Notes under the pieces: model-generated | Seen by the model: only the letters and a program-made list of their open reading frames with translations | The model's database searches: none | What the model was told of the DNA's origin: nothing | In this document: one piece after another, positions 1-5,701 of the stretch | How the letters are laid out: each line of letters starts with the position of its first letter | How positions within the stretch are numbered: the first letter of the stretch is position 1 | Made by a program: the position numbers and the translations under genes | Source: JBEKCP01 sp050014815 | GTDB taxonomy: Bacteria; Planctomycetota; Planctomycetia; Pirellulales; Thermoguttaceae | Direction: 5' to 3' | Assembly: GCA_050014815.1 (NCBI GenBank) | Contig: JBEKCP010000409.1 | Coordinates: 1-5,717, forward strand | Length of the DNA stretch: 5,717 bases

Positions 1-15
1 GTTGCGGAAACAACA

Positions 16-96
16 GTAGGGTGGGACGAGGTACGAGTCCCACCAGAAAAGTGGCCGAATTCCAGTTGGTGGGACTCGTACCTCGTCCCACCCTAC
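16..96. repeat. REP/BIME-like palindromic element, perfect 30-bp inverted repeat
   Basis: Positions 16-45 and 67-96 are perfect reverse complements (30 bp) separated by a 21-bp spacer (46-66) that contains GAATTC. Each arm is itself a small hairpin. In the left arm GGTGGGAC (20-27) pairs with GTCCCACC (37-44) around a 9-nt loop, and the right arm mirrors this. The element is therefore two head-to-head copies of one palindromic unit, the layout of bacterial REP pairs (BIMEs). There is no T-run beside either arm, so it is not a classic intrinsic terminator, although the RNA would fold very stably. It ends 20 bp before the chosen start of the downstream gene and could be read as a spurious N-terminal extension of it. 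Assignment to a REP family mobilised by a RAYT transposase is inference; no transposase is in the window. Confidence 0.85.
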
Positions 97-116
97 GAAT
101 TAGAAACACAATCGAA

Positions 117-1721
117 GTGAAGAGAATACGTCTGACCCGGTCGCTTCTTCGGGCACTCGCCGCACTGTGCTTGCCCCTGGGGGCGACGGCCGCCGATTGG
201 CCTCAATGGGGCGGGCGCGATGACCGCAACCAGGTTTCGGAGGAAACCGGCCTGCCCGACTCGTTTGTGCCCGGCGCCAAGAGGTCCGACGGCAGCGGGA
301 TCGACATGGCCACGACGAGGAACGTCAAGTGGGTTGTCAGGATCGGTTCCGCGGCTTATGGAAATCCCACGGTGGCCGGCGGCCGCGTCTTCCTGGGCAC
401 CGACGACCTGACCGTCACCGCCGATCCCCGTTTCCGCCGCACCAAGGGCGGACTGGTCAAGTGCCTCGACGAGGCCACCGGCAAACTGCTGTGGCAACTG
501 GTCGTGCCCGAGCGAACCGGCCTGCCCGGCAACGTCCTCTTCACCAGCCAGTACTTGGGCGTCTGCTCGTCGCCCACCGTCGAGGGCGATCGGGTGTACG
601 TGGTCACCTGCGACGACGGGGTGGCTTGCCTGGACGTTCACGGCCAGGTGGGCGGGAACCGCGGGCCATTCCTGGACGAGGGGCAATACATGGCGGGTCC
701 GGGCAGGCGGCCCGTCCCGCTCACTGCCTCCGACGCCGACATCATCTGGCGCTATGACTTGATAGACGACCTGCGCGCCAGCCCACACGATGCCGCCAGT
801 TGCTCCGTCCTGGTGCATGGCGACCTCCTCTACCTGAGCACGTCGAACGGGATCGACAAGGCGCACGTCAAGATACTTGCGCCGGAGGCCCCCGCCTTCA
901 TCGCGCTGGACAAGCGGACCGGACGCCTGGCCGCGATGGAAAACGAAAAACTCAGCAGCCGGCTTTGGCACTGCCAGTGGTCGTCGCCTTCGCTGGGCAA
1001 GGTGGGGCAGAAAACGCTGGTCTTCCTCGGCGGCGGCGACGGCGTGTGCTACGCCTTCGAAGCCCTCGACAAGGTTCCCGACAAGCCCGTCCCCTTGGTC
1101 AAAGCCTGGTCCTACGACGCCAATCCGCCGCACTACAGGTTCCGCGACGGCAAGCCGATCGCCTACCGCGACGGCGACAAGCGCAAAGGGAACAGCCCCA
1201 ACAGGAACGACGGCGCCTATGTCGGCCCGAGCGAGATCATCGGCACCCCCGTCTTTCACGACGGCCGGGTGTACGTGGCCATCGGGCAGGACCCGGCCCA
1301 CGGGCGAGGCAAGGGCGTGCTCCATTGCATCGACGCCGCCAAGACGGGCGATATCACCCGTACCGGGTGCATCTGGACCTACGACGGCCTCGACCGCACG
1401 ATCGCCACGGCGGCGGTCGCCGGCGGCCTCGTCTATATCGTGGACATCGCCGGCCGGGTGCACTGCGTCGATGCCGAGACGGGCAAGCCCTGCTGGGTCT
1501 ACGAAACCGGCGCGGAGGCCTGGGCCGGCCCGCTCGTGGCCGACGGCAAACTCTTCTTCGGCACCAAGAAGGACTTCTACGTCATGGCCGCCGGCAGAGA
1601 GCCGAGATTGCTCAGCAAGATCGGCCTCGGCTCGCCCATCTACAGCACGCCCATCGCGGCCAACGGCGTCCTCTACGTGGCCGCCCAGAATTACCTCTGG
1701 GCCGTCCGCAAGCAGCCGTAG
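117..1721 (+). CDS. Secreted PQQ-like beta-propeller repeat protein (BamB-like fold)
   Basis: A 534-aa protein predicted to fold as a beta-propeller of the PQQ_2/BamB-like superfamily and to be exported. The N-terminus has positive residues (K2, R3, R5, R8), a hydrophobic stretch around 9-22 and an ATA-ADW signal-peptidase-like site near 25-26. The mature protein starts with DWPQWGG, a planctomycete hallmark. Blade-type strands and (A/R)TG-x-x-x-W turns recur: CLDEATGKLLW 116-126, ALDKRTGRLAA 263-273, CVDAETGKPCW 450-460. GQDPAHGRGKG (390-400) is typical of this planctomycete subfamily. I see no dehydrogenase active-site pattern, so PQQ-dependent oxidation should not be assumed; binding or scaffolding is as likely. 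GTG at 117 is chosen because it gives a clean signal peptide; the in-frame GTG codons at 21 and 51 lie inside the palindromic repeat. No strong Shine-Dalgarno site precedes 117. Specific function unknown. Confidence 0.87.
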   Translation: MKRIRLTRSLLRALAALCLPLGATAADWPQWGGRDDRNQVSEETGLPDSFVPGAKRSDGSGIDMATTRNVKWVVRIGSAAYGNPTVAGGRVFLGTDDLTVTADPRFRRTKGGLVKCLDEATGKLLWQLVVPERTGLPGNVLFTSQYLGVCSSPTVEGDRVYVVTCDDGVACLDVHGQVGGNRGPFLDEGQYMAGPGRRPVPLTASDADIIWRYDLIDDLRASPHDAASCSVLVHGDLLYLSTSNGIDKAHVKILAPEAPAFIALDKRTGRLAAMENEKLSSRLWHCQWSSPSLGKVGQKTLVFLGGGDGVCYAFEALDKVPDKPVPLVKAWSYDANPPHYRFRDGKPIAYRDGDKRKGNSPNRNDGAYVGPSEIIGTPVFHDGRVYVAIGQDPAHGRGKGVLHCIDAAKTGDITRTGCIWTYDGLDRTIATAAVAGGLVYIVDIAGRVHCVDAETGKPCWVYETGAEAWAGPLVADGKLFFGTKKDFYVMAAGREPRLLSKIGLGSPIYSTPIAANGVLYVAAQNYLWAVRKQP

Positions 1722-1757
1722 GTTATGCGTGGAGTCTTGCAGAGCGTCGATTCAAGG

Positions 1758-1930
1758 TCCCCTCTCCCTCCGGGAGCGACCCTGCTACGCACGGTGCCCG
1801 AGGGTGAGGGCGCGCCAGAGAGGATTCTGCCTCGGCAGTTTGCGTGCCCAGCGTCGATTTCCCTCACCCCCGGGTACCCGCTTGCGGGTGCCTCTCCGGG
1901 CACCGACCGAAGGTTGGTCGGGAGAGGGGA
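1758..1930. repeat. Nested palindromic intergenic repeat between convergent genes
   Basis: The outer arms TCCCCTCTCCC (1758-1768) and GGGAGAGGGGA (1920-1930) pair perfectly over 11 bp. Inner arms at 1795-1810 and 1861-1876 pair at 14 of 16 positions plus one G-T, with the core GGGTGAGGG/CCCTCACCC. The right half carries further hairpins: 1873-1881 with 1884-1892 (2-nt loop), and 1903-1908 with 1916-1921. CTCCC-TCC-GGGAG (1764-1776) forms one on the left. The pyrimidine-rich CCCTCTCCC / GGGTGAGGG wording matches a class of dispersed palindromic repeats common in GC-rich bacteria; I cannot verify its copy number here. It fills the gap between two convergent genes, where such structures may end transcription from both sides, though no T-run is present. 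Its right arm extends into the methyltransferase gene. Confidence 0.75.
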
Positions 1931-2505
1931 GTTATCGCCCGGCGCAGCGCCATGCCGTAATGGTAGGGTGGCAGGGGGATGATCCCCGGCTCCAACAAGC
2001 CGAAACCCGCCTGTTCCGCCCATTGTTGGCACTGCTGCGGGCGAGGCCGAATGTCCATGGACGGCCCGCGGGGTGTCGTGGGATCGTAGTTCCAGTGGAC
2101 GATCCCCAAGACTCCGGCCGGTGTCAGGATGCGAAAAGCCTCCTGCAAGAGCACTTGGCGCTCTTCAGCGTGAAGGATGTTAAAGAGCATCACGTAGTCC
2201 ACGCTGGCCGGCGACAGCCCGGAGCCCTCCACGACGAAATCACGCAGGCAAACTTGCACGTTCCGCAACCCTTCCGCCTCAACCTTCGCGCGCGTGACGC
2301 CTACCATGTCAGGTTCAATATCAAAGGCATGAACCGTGCCGGAAACCACCCGTGCGGCCGGAATCGTGAAGGTTCCGTAGCCGCAGCCGAAATCTGCAAC
2401 GTCCCGGCACGACGGACTCAGGTTCAGCAATCGCAGGATCGCCGCGGGGTCGAAGAACCCCTTCCACATTTGTTCTTCCGGCATACCGCTCTGGCGGGCC
2501 TTCAT
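1864..2505 (-). CDS. Class I SAM-dependent methyltransferase, substrate unknown
   Basis: A 213-aa Rossmann-fold methyltransferase that should transfer a methyl group from S-adenosylmethionine in the cytoplasm. Motif I is DFGCGYGTF (38-46), the acidic ribose-binding residue is D62 in AFDIEP, a motif II-like LRDF lies at 87-90 (D89), and the post-motif stretch YVMLFNILHAEE (104-115) leads into LLQEAFRILTPAGVLGIVHW (119-138). It resembles the Methyltransf_25/31-type small-molecule group; no feature identifies the acceptor. ATG 2505 is preferred: GGGGA lies 9 nt upstream and the preceding propeller gene stops 4 bp before. ATG 2484 (residue 8) is an alternative. Residues 192-213 are encoded by the palindromic repeat and are probably not part of the conserved domain. 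Sampled base composition is 55-58% G+C, below its neighbours, suggesting a separate origin. Confidence 0.85.
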   Translation of the reverse strand: MKARQSGMPEEQMWKGFFDPAAILRLLNLSPSCRDVADFGCGYGTFTIPAARVVSGTVHAFDIEPDMVGVTRAKVEAEGLRNVQVCLRDFVVEGSGLSPASVDYVMLFNILHAEERQVLLQEAFRILTPAGVLGIVHWNYDPTTPRGPSMDIRPRPQQCQQWAEQAGFGLLEPGIIPLPPYHYGMALRRAITPLSRPTFGRCPERHPQAGTRG

Positions 2506-2509
2506 CGCT

Positions 2510-3823
2510 TCATTTCCCCAGACAATACAACCACTTCCGGCCGCGGATGAAGAACCGGCCGTCGGAGATCGCCGGCGAGGCGACCGTCTCGTCTTCGAGT
2601 TGGTTCTCGGCAACGCGCTCGAAGCGGCGCGACGCCGAAATCACCGTGCAGAGCCCCTTCGTGTTGAGGAAGTAGATCCGGCCCTCCGCCGCCAGCGGCG
2701 AGGCATAGTACTGGCCCTTGAGCCGCTCCGTCCAAAACGCTTCGCCGGTGCGGGCATCCAGACAGCAGGCGTAGCCCTCGTTGTTGACCATGAAGAACAA
2801 GGGGCCGCAAACGACGGGCGTCGGGCTGTCCGTGGTCCGCTGGTCGTAGCTCCAGACGACGTCGCTGCGGGGGCGCTCGTCCGGGCCGCCGGGCCGCACG
2901 GCCAACAGCGGCTTCCGCTTCCCTTGGACGAGATAGATCATGTCGCGGGCCGCCACCGGGCTGGGAATCACGCGGCTGCCGGCCAGGTTGGGCATGTGCC
3001 AGAGCCGTCGGCCCGTCGCCGGATCGTACCCGTCGAGCACCTGCCCGCCCAGCACCACCACCTCCACCCGCGGGCCGCGATGCCAGAGAATCGGCGTTGC
3101 GTAGGAGTCGCAGTCCTCATCGGCGGCGGAGGTCATTCGCGGGGTCTTCCACGCCTGGCGGCCCGTCTGCTTGTCGTGGGCGACGAGGTAGCTGGGCGAC
3201 GGCTCGCCCGGCTGCCCCTTCAACGAGTCCTGCATGCACGCGGAGATCACCAGGTCCCCGCAGAGCACCGGGCTGTTGGCATGCCCCCACCAGATCGTGT
3301 AATCGCCGTAATCCTTCTGCAGGTTCCGCTGCCAGAGCCGCTCGCCCGCGAAATCGTAGGCGGCGAGGTCGCCATTGCCGAAGTGGACCACGACCAGCTT
3401 TCCGTCGGTCACAGGCGAGGGGCTGGCCAGGTTGTGGGTGGGATTGAATTTCTGGCGCCTTCGCTCCTGGCCGTCTTTGCCCGCCGCGGGGGCGGCCTGC
3501 GTCGAGCCGGCGCCCTCTTGCCGGGTCCACTCGATCCGGCCGGTCCTCTTGTCGATCCGCAGGAGGACGAGGCGCCCGTCTTCGGACTGGCTGGTCAGGA
3601 AGAGGGCGTCGCCCGAGATGGCGGGCGTGCTGACGCCCCACGGCGGCAACTCGCATTTCCACGCAATACCGGTACTGTCGGTCCAGGCCAGCGGCAGCCC
3701 CGTTTCGCCGCTGGTGCCGTCGCCCGCCGGGCCGCGCCACTGCGGCCAGTCGTCGCCGCGGGCACAAATGGCAATACATAACAGGTTGGCAATGACCAGC
3801 AGGCCGTAGCGACAGGATGGCAT
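2510..3823 (-). CDS. Secreted PQQ-like beta-propeller repeat protein (second copy type)
   Basis: A 437-aa exported beta-propeller protein. A hydrophobic signal segment (about 8-20) is followed by an ARG-DDWPQWRGP junction; the DWPQWRGP signature (25-32) marks the mature N-terminus in planctomycete members. Repeated blade closures are seen: RTGRIEW 93-99, QTGRQAW 219-225, ATGRRLW 269-275 and RTGEAFW 358-364, with strand motifs such as ASPSPVTDGKLVVVH (133-147) and ASPLAAEGRIYF (374-385). A low-complexity Ala/Gly/charged insertion spans about 103-126. ATG 3823 is chosen because GAGAG lies about 7 nt upstream; a TTG at 3838 is in frame but lacks a ribosome site. It is only distantly similar to the 117-1721 protein. 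It heads a two-gene unit with the methyltransferase and is divergent from the DUF6807 gene. No lipobox is present, so a soluble periplasmic protein is likely. Molecular role unknown. Confidence 0.88.
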   Translation of the reverse strand: MPSCRYGLLVIANLLCIAICARGDDWPQWRGPAGDGTSGETGLPLAWTDSTGIAWKCELPPWGVSTPAISGDALFLTSQSEDGRLVLLRIDKRTGRIEWTRQEGAGSTQAAPAAGKDGQERRRQKFNPTHNLASPSPVTDGKLVVVHFGNGDLAAYDFAGERLWQRNLQKDYGDYTIWWGHANSPVLCGDLVISACMQDSLKGQPGEPSPSYLVAHDKQTGRQAWKTPRMTSAADEDCDSYATPILWHRGPRVEVVVLGGQVLDGYDPATGRRLWHMPNLAGSRVIPSPVAARDMIYLVQGKRKPLLAVRPGGPDERPRSDVVWSYDQRTTDSPTPVVCGPLFFMVNNEGYACCLDARTGEAFWTERLKGQYYASPLAAEGRIYFLNTKGLCTVISASRRFERVAENQLEDETVASPAISDGRFFIRGRKWLYCLGK

Positions 3824-3853
3824 GGGGGCGTCTCTCAAAGGGGTGAATCGGAT

Positions 3854-3893
3854 GGCGGGTTGCCATTATTATAACCTCCCAACGGCGAGTTGC
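3854..3893. promoter_or_regulatory. Direct repeat GGCGRGTTGC, 30 bp apart, candidate operator
   Basis: GGCGGGTTGC (3854-3863) and GGCGAGTTGC (3884-3893) match at 9 of 10 positions and are exactly 30 bp apart, roughly three helical turns, so a dimeric regulator could contact both on the same DNA face. The first unit lies between the minus-strand -10 box and the start of the propeller gene; the second lies just before the plus-strand -10 box. Operator function is inference. Confidence 0.35.
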
Positions 3894-3906
3894 GTAGGTT
3901 ATGATA
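3867..3906. promoter_or_regulatory. Symmetric divergent promoters for propeller and DUF6807 genes
   Basis: The arms TATTATAACCT (3867-3877) and AGGTTATGATA (3896-3906) are reverse complements at 10 of 11 positions, with an 18-bp spacer. Each arm, read outward, contains a -10-like hexamer: TATAAT on the minus strand (3873-3868) facing the propeller gene, and TATGAT on the plus strand (3900-3905) facing the DUF6807 gene. Leader lengths would be about 35-40 and about 30 nt. Neither has a convincing -35 TTGACA at 16-18 bp, so activator dependence is possible. The dyad could equally be an operator. Confidence 0.45.
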
Positions 3907-3928
3907 CACCGTATCCCGCCTTGATGCC

Positions 3929-3932
3929 GGAG
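3929..3932 (+). promoter_or_regulatory. Ribosome binding site deciding the DUF6807 gene start
   Basis: GGAG lies 9 nt before ATG 3942. The in-frame ATG at 3924 has no such site, and starting there would put six extra polar residues before the signal peptide. This supports 3942. Confidence 0.5.
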
Positions 3933-3941
3933 TCTACACCC

Positions 3942-4880
3942 ATGCGTTGTGCCCTCTGCTCATTGCCCGTCGCCCTCGTGTGCGTTGCTACGGCCCGACT
4001 CCCCGCCGCCGAAGTCACGGCCGAGCGGTCCGAAAACGGCGTGACGGTCAAGATCGACGGCCAGTTGTTTACCGAGTACCTCGTCCGTTCCGGCACGAAA
4101 CCGATCCTCTGGCCGATCCTCGGGCCGGGCGGAATCCCCATGACCCGGACGGTTCCCATGGAGAAGGGCGCCGGCAGGACCAGCGACCATCCGCACCACC
4201 GCTCGCTCTGGTTCACGCACGGCAGCGTCAACGGTGTGGACTTCTGGGCCGAGTCGGGCGCCAAAGTCGGGAGCATCGAACACCGCGAGTTCGTCAAGGT
4301 CCAGAGCGGGCCGCAAGCGGTGATCATCGCCCGCAACGATTGGCTCGGCCCGGGCCGCAAGCGAATCTGCAAAGACGAGCGGACCCTCACGTTCGGCACG
4401 GACGGCCCCACGCGGTGGATCGACGTGGCCATCGTCGTCACGGCCACCGACGGTCCGGTCACGTTTGGCGATACGAAAGAGGGCTCCTTCGGCATTCGGG
4501 TGCCCGACACGATGCGGGTCGATGCCAAGCAGGGCGGACGGATCGTCAATAGCCGCGGCCAGACCGATACGGCCGCCTGGGGCAAGCCGGCCGAGTGGGT
4601 CGATTACCACGGTCCCGTGGACGGCCAGACGCTAGGCATCGCCGTCCTGAACCATCCGACGAGCTTCCGCTTCCCCACCGGATGGCACGTCCGCACGTAC
4701 GGCCTCTTTGCGGCCAATCCATTTGCCCAGCAGAGTTTCCAGGGGAAGGGCGAATCGGCCGAGGGCTACACGCTGGCGGCCGGCAAGACGCTCGCGCTCC
4801 GCTGGCGCGTCCTTTTGCACCGCGGCGACGAGAAAGAGGGCAAGGTGGCCGAGGCCTTCGCGGCCTACGCCAAGCAGTGA
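3942..4880 (+). CDS. Secreted DUF6807 family protein ('PmoA-like')
   Basis: A 312-aa exported protein of the DUF6807 family (Pfam PF14100), which databases label 'methane oxygenase PmoA'. That label is misleading: particulate methane monooxygenase PmoA is a multi-helix membrane protein, whereas this one is a soluble, strand-rich protein behind a signal peptide (hydrophobic about 8-18, ATA-R near 16-18 or AA-E at 22-24 as cleavage sites). Family marks are the His-rich DHPHHRSLWF at 82-91, followed by THGSVNGVDFW (92-102), the WGKPAEWVDY patch (213-222), LNHPTSFRFPTGWHV (236-250) and the C-terminal LRWRVLLHRGD (286-296). The histidine cluster could bind a metal or form a catalytic site; this is inference. 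Length is normal for a full-length member. The gene is divergent from the propeller gene and may share regulation with it. Substrate unknown; a link to sugar or polymer use in planctomycetes is speculative. Confidence 0.88.
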   Translation: MRCALCSLPVALVCVATARLPAAEVTAERSENGVTVKIDGQLFTEYLVRSGTKPILWPILGPGGIPMTRTVPMEKGAGRTSDHPHHRSLWFTHGSVNGVDFWAESGAKVGSIEHREFVKVQSGPQAVIIARNDWLGPGRKRICKDERTLTFGTDGPTRWIDVAIVVTATDGPVTFGDTKEGSFGIRVPDTMRVDAKQGGRIVNSRGQTDTAAWGKPAEWVDYHGPVDGQTLGIAVLNHPTSFRFPTGWHVRTYGLFAANPFAQQSFQGKGESAEGYTLAAGKTLALRWRVLLHRGDEKEGKVAEAFAAYAKQ

Positions 4881-5024
4881 CCGCTCGACGCGTGCCGCCG
4901 CTTCGTAGAAGCAGTGTGTTCCTGGCCGTCTCGGGTGGGTGTATTCGACGCCTCGCCGTTAGGTGCAGTTTCTCGAGACAGGCGCAGCGGGCACCGAGAG
5001 CCGAACGATTCGTTTCCCACCCAG
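4881..5024. other. Convergent intergenic gap, no recognised feature
   Basis: This 144-bp gap separates the DUF6807 stop from the membrane protein stop. The only structure seen is a 5-bp hairpin, GCTTC-GTA-GAAGC (4900-4912), without a T-run, and the 8-bp palindrome TCTCGAGA. Neither is a convincing terminator. The short reading frames here have no credible start context or recognisable protein. Confidence 0.5.
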
Positions 5025-5483
5025 CTACCCAAACCACGATACCCAACCCATCGTAACCAACAGCACCGCAATGATGAAAGTCAACGCCCACAGCCCCAAG
5101 GACACGAGCCGGGAGCCAAGGTAACATCTGAGGAGGAAGTTGACTGGTTGCCCTTCGCGGATGCGCTCTCTTACGATGTCTCTCAACGACAGAAGCAAGA
5201 CCGCGAGGACGCTGACCACGATGATGGCAGCCGTGATGCAAATCGACGCCAGCGGGGTTGCGCCATGTCGCGACTCCTCAGACGCAAACCAGAACCGGGC
5301 GGTGAATTTGATGCCGAGAATGAGGCCAACGACAGCGGCAGCAAGCAGCTTCCAGATTAGCTTCGCGTCCCTCCTGAATACATCATCAAGCTCTTCACGA
5401 AAAATATGGAACATGGCGTGGGCCCCAAATCTGCCGACTTCTAGAGGGTCACCTGTACACAGACCCTCAACGACGGATGTCAT
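5025..5483 (-). CDS. Small hypothetical membrane protein with three predicted helices
   Basis: I do not recognise this family. The 152-aa product has an amphipathic, charged N-terminal part (FREELDDVFRRDAK, 28-41) and three hydrophobic segments, at about 42-60, 78-100 and 124-147. A basic/acidic loop RDIVRERIREGQ (101-112) lies between the last two, so it should be an inner-membrane protein. Two starts are possible. ATG 5483 overlaps the antitoxin-like stop as ATGA, which favours coupled translation. ATG 5414 (residue 24) would give 129 aa and remove the first 23 residues, which look unlike the rest. Sampled G+C near its 5' end is about 51%, well below the DUF6807 gene. It occupies the place where a RelE/ParE-type toxin would normally follow an antitoxin but shows no toxin motif. 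It could be an unrelated neighbour or an effector; the sequence does not decide. Confidence 0.65.
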   Translation of the reverse strand: MTSVVEGLCTGDPLEVGRFGAHAMFHIFREELDDVFRRDAKLIWKLLAAAVVGLILGIKFTARFWFASEESRHGATPLASICITAAIIVVSVLAVLLLSLRDIVRERIREGQPVNFLLRCYLGSRLVSLGLWALTFIIAVLLVTMGWVSWFG

Positions 5484-5686
5484 TTCTTCGCCCCGGCCTT
5501 GATCCGGCGAACGGCGTCCTCAAACGGTACTGGGGCATCCGGTTCAGCCTTTGCCTTGTCATAGGCACGGATGTCTTCCAGTTCCTCAATCGCCTCCATG
5601 AGGCGCTCCCACTGGCGAATTGGGAGAAGCACCGCTTTTCTCTGGGCCTTTTCGTCGACAACGAACTCGGGATGCAGCGGAACCAT
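5480..5686 (-). CDS. Antitoxin-like protein, type II toxin-antitoxin family
   Basis: A 68-aa charged protein resembling small antitoxins that accompany RelE/ParE toxins. The N-terminal half, HPEFVVDEKAQRKAVLLPI (5-23), gives two short strands of the Phd/YefM or RelB-like kind, then QWERLMEAIEELEDIRAYDKA (25-45) forms a helix. The acidic/Pro tail with FEDAVRRIKAG (55-65) is the usual toxin-wrapping segment. Antitoxins of this kind neutralise a toxin and repress their own promoter. The start is secure: GGAAGGAG (5701-5694) sits 7 nt before ATG 5686. Its stop overlaps the next ATG as ATGA, the normal antitoxin-toxin arrangement, but the next gene encodes a membrane protein. Sampled G+C is about 55%. 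Family placement is from sequence style only; no upstream gene is visible because the window ends 31 bp away. Confidence 0.7.
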   Translation of the reverse strand: MVPLHPEFVVDEKAQRKAVLLPIRQWERLMEAIEELEDIRAYDKAKAEPDAPVPFEDAVRRIKAGAKK

Positions 5687-5693
5687 GATCCAT

Positions 5694-5701
5694 CTCCTTC
5701 C
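5694..5701 (-). promoter_or_regulatory. Strong Shine-Dalgarno site of the antitoxin-like gene
   Basis: GGAAGGAG on the minus strand with a 7-nt spacer to ATG 5686. It is the best ribosome site in the window and fixes this start. Confidence 0.8.

Noticed and set aside
7..110. GAAACAACA (7-15) and GAAACACA (103-110) as a target-site duplication around the first palindrome
   Set aside because: The match is imperfect and the right copy lies 6 bp away from the element edge, so it does not behave as a clean duplication.
93..1463. Long open frame on the minus strand opposite the first propeller gene
   Set aside because: Its product is low-complexity, rich in Ala/Gly/Val/Asp, with no domain. It mirrors a well-supported propeller gene and arises from high G+C.
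1963..1971. GTAGGGTGG, matching the start of the 16-96 repeat arm
   Set aside because: Only nine bases, no palindrome around it, and it encodes conserved-looking residues (PYHYG) of the methyltransferase; likely chance.
877..2550. Long plus-strand open frame running through the first propeller gene, the repeat and the antisense of the methyltransferase
   Set aside because: The product is Ser/Arg/Pro-rich and crosses two real genes in the wrong frame or strand; no domain is visible.
2600..3781. 393-aa plus-strand frame opposite the second propeller
   Set aside because: Arg/Ala/Gly-rich antisense frame without any recognisable motif.
3942..4880. True methane monooxygenase subunit (pmoA) and methanotrophy
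   Set aside because: The protein is soluble and secreted, with DUF6807 motifs. It lacks the membrane helices of particulate methane monooxygenase, and pmoB/pmoC are absent.
4900..4912. Hairpin GCTTC-GTA-GAAGC as terminator of the DUF6807 gene
   Set aside because: The stem is only 5 bp and no T-run follows on either strand.
4914..5360. 148-aa plus-strand polar frame opposite the membrane protein
   Set aside because: Highly charged and low complexity, as expected for the complement of hydrophobic codons; no ribosome site was found.
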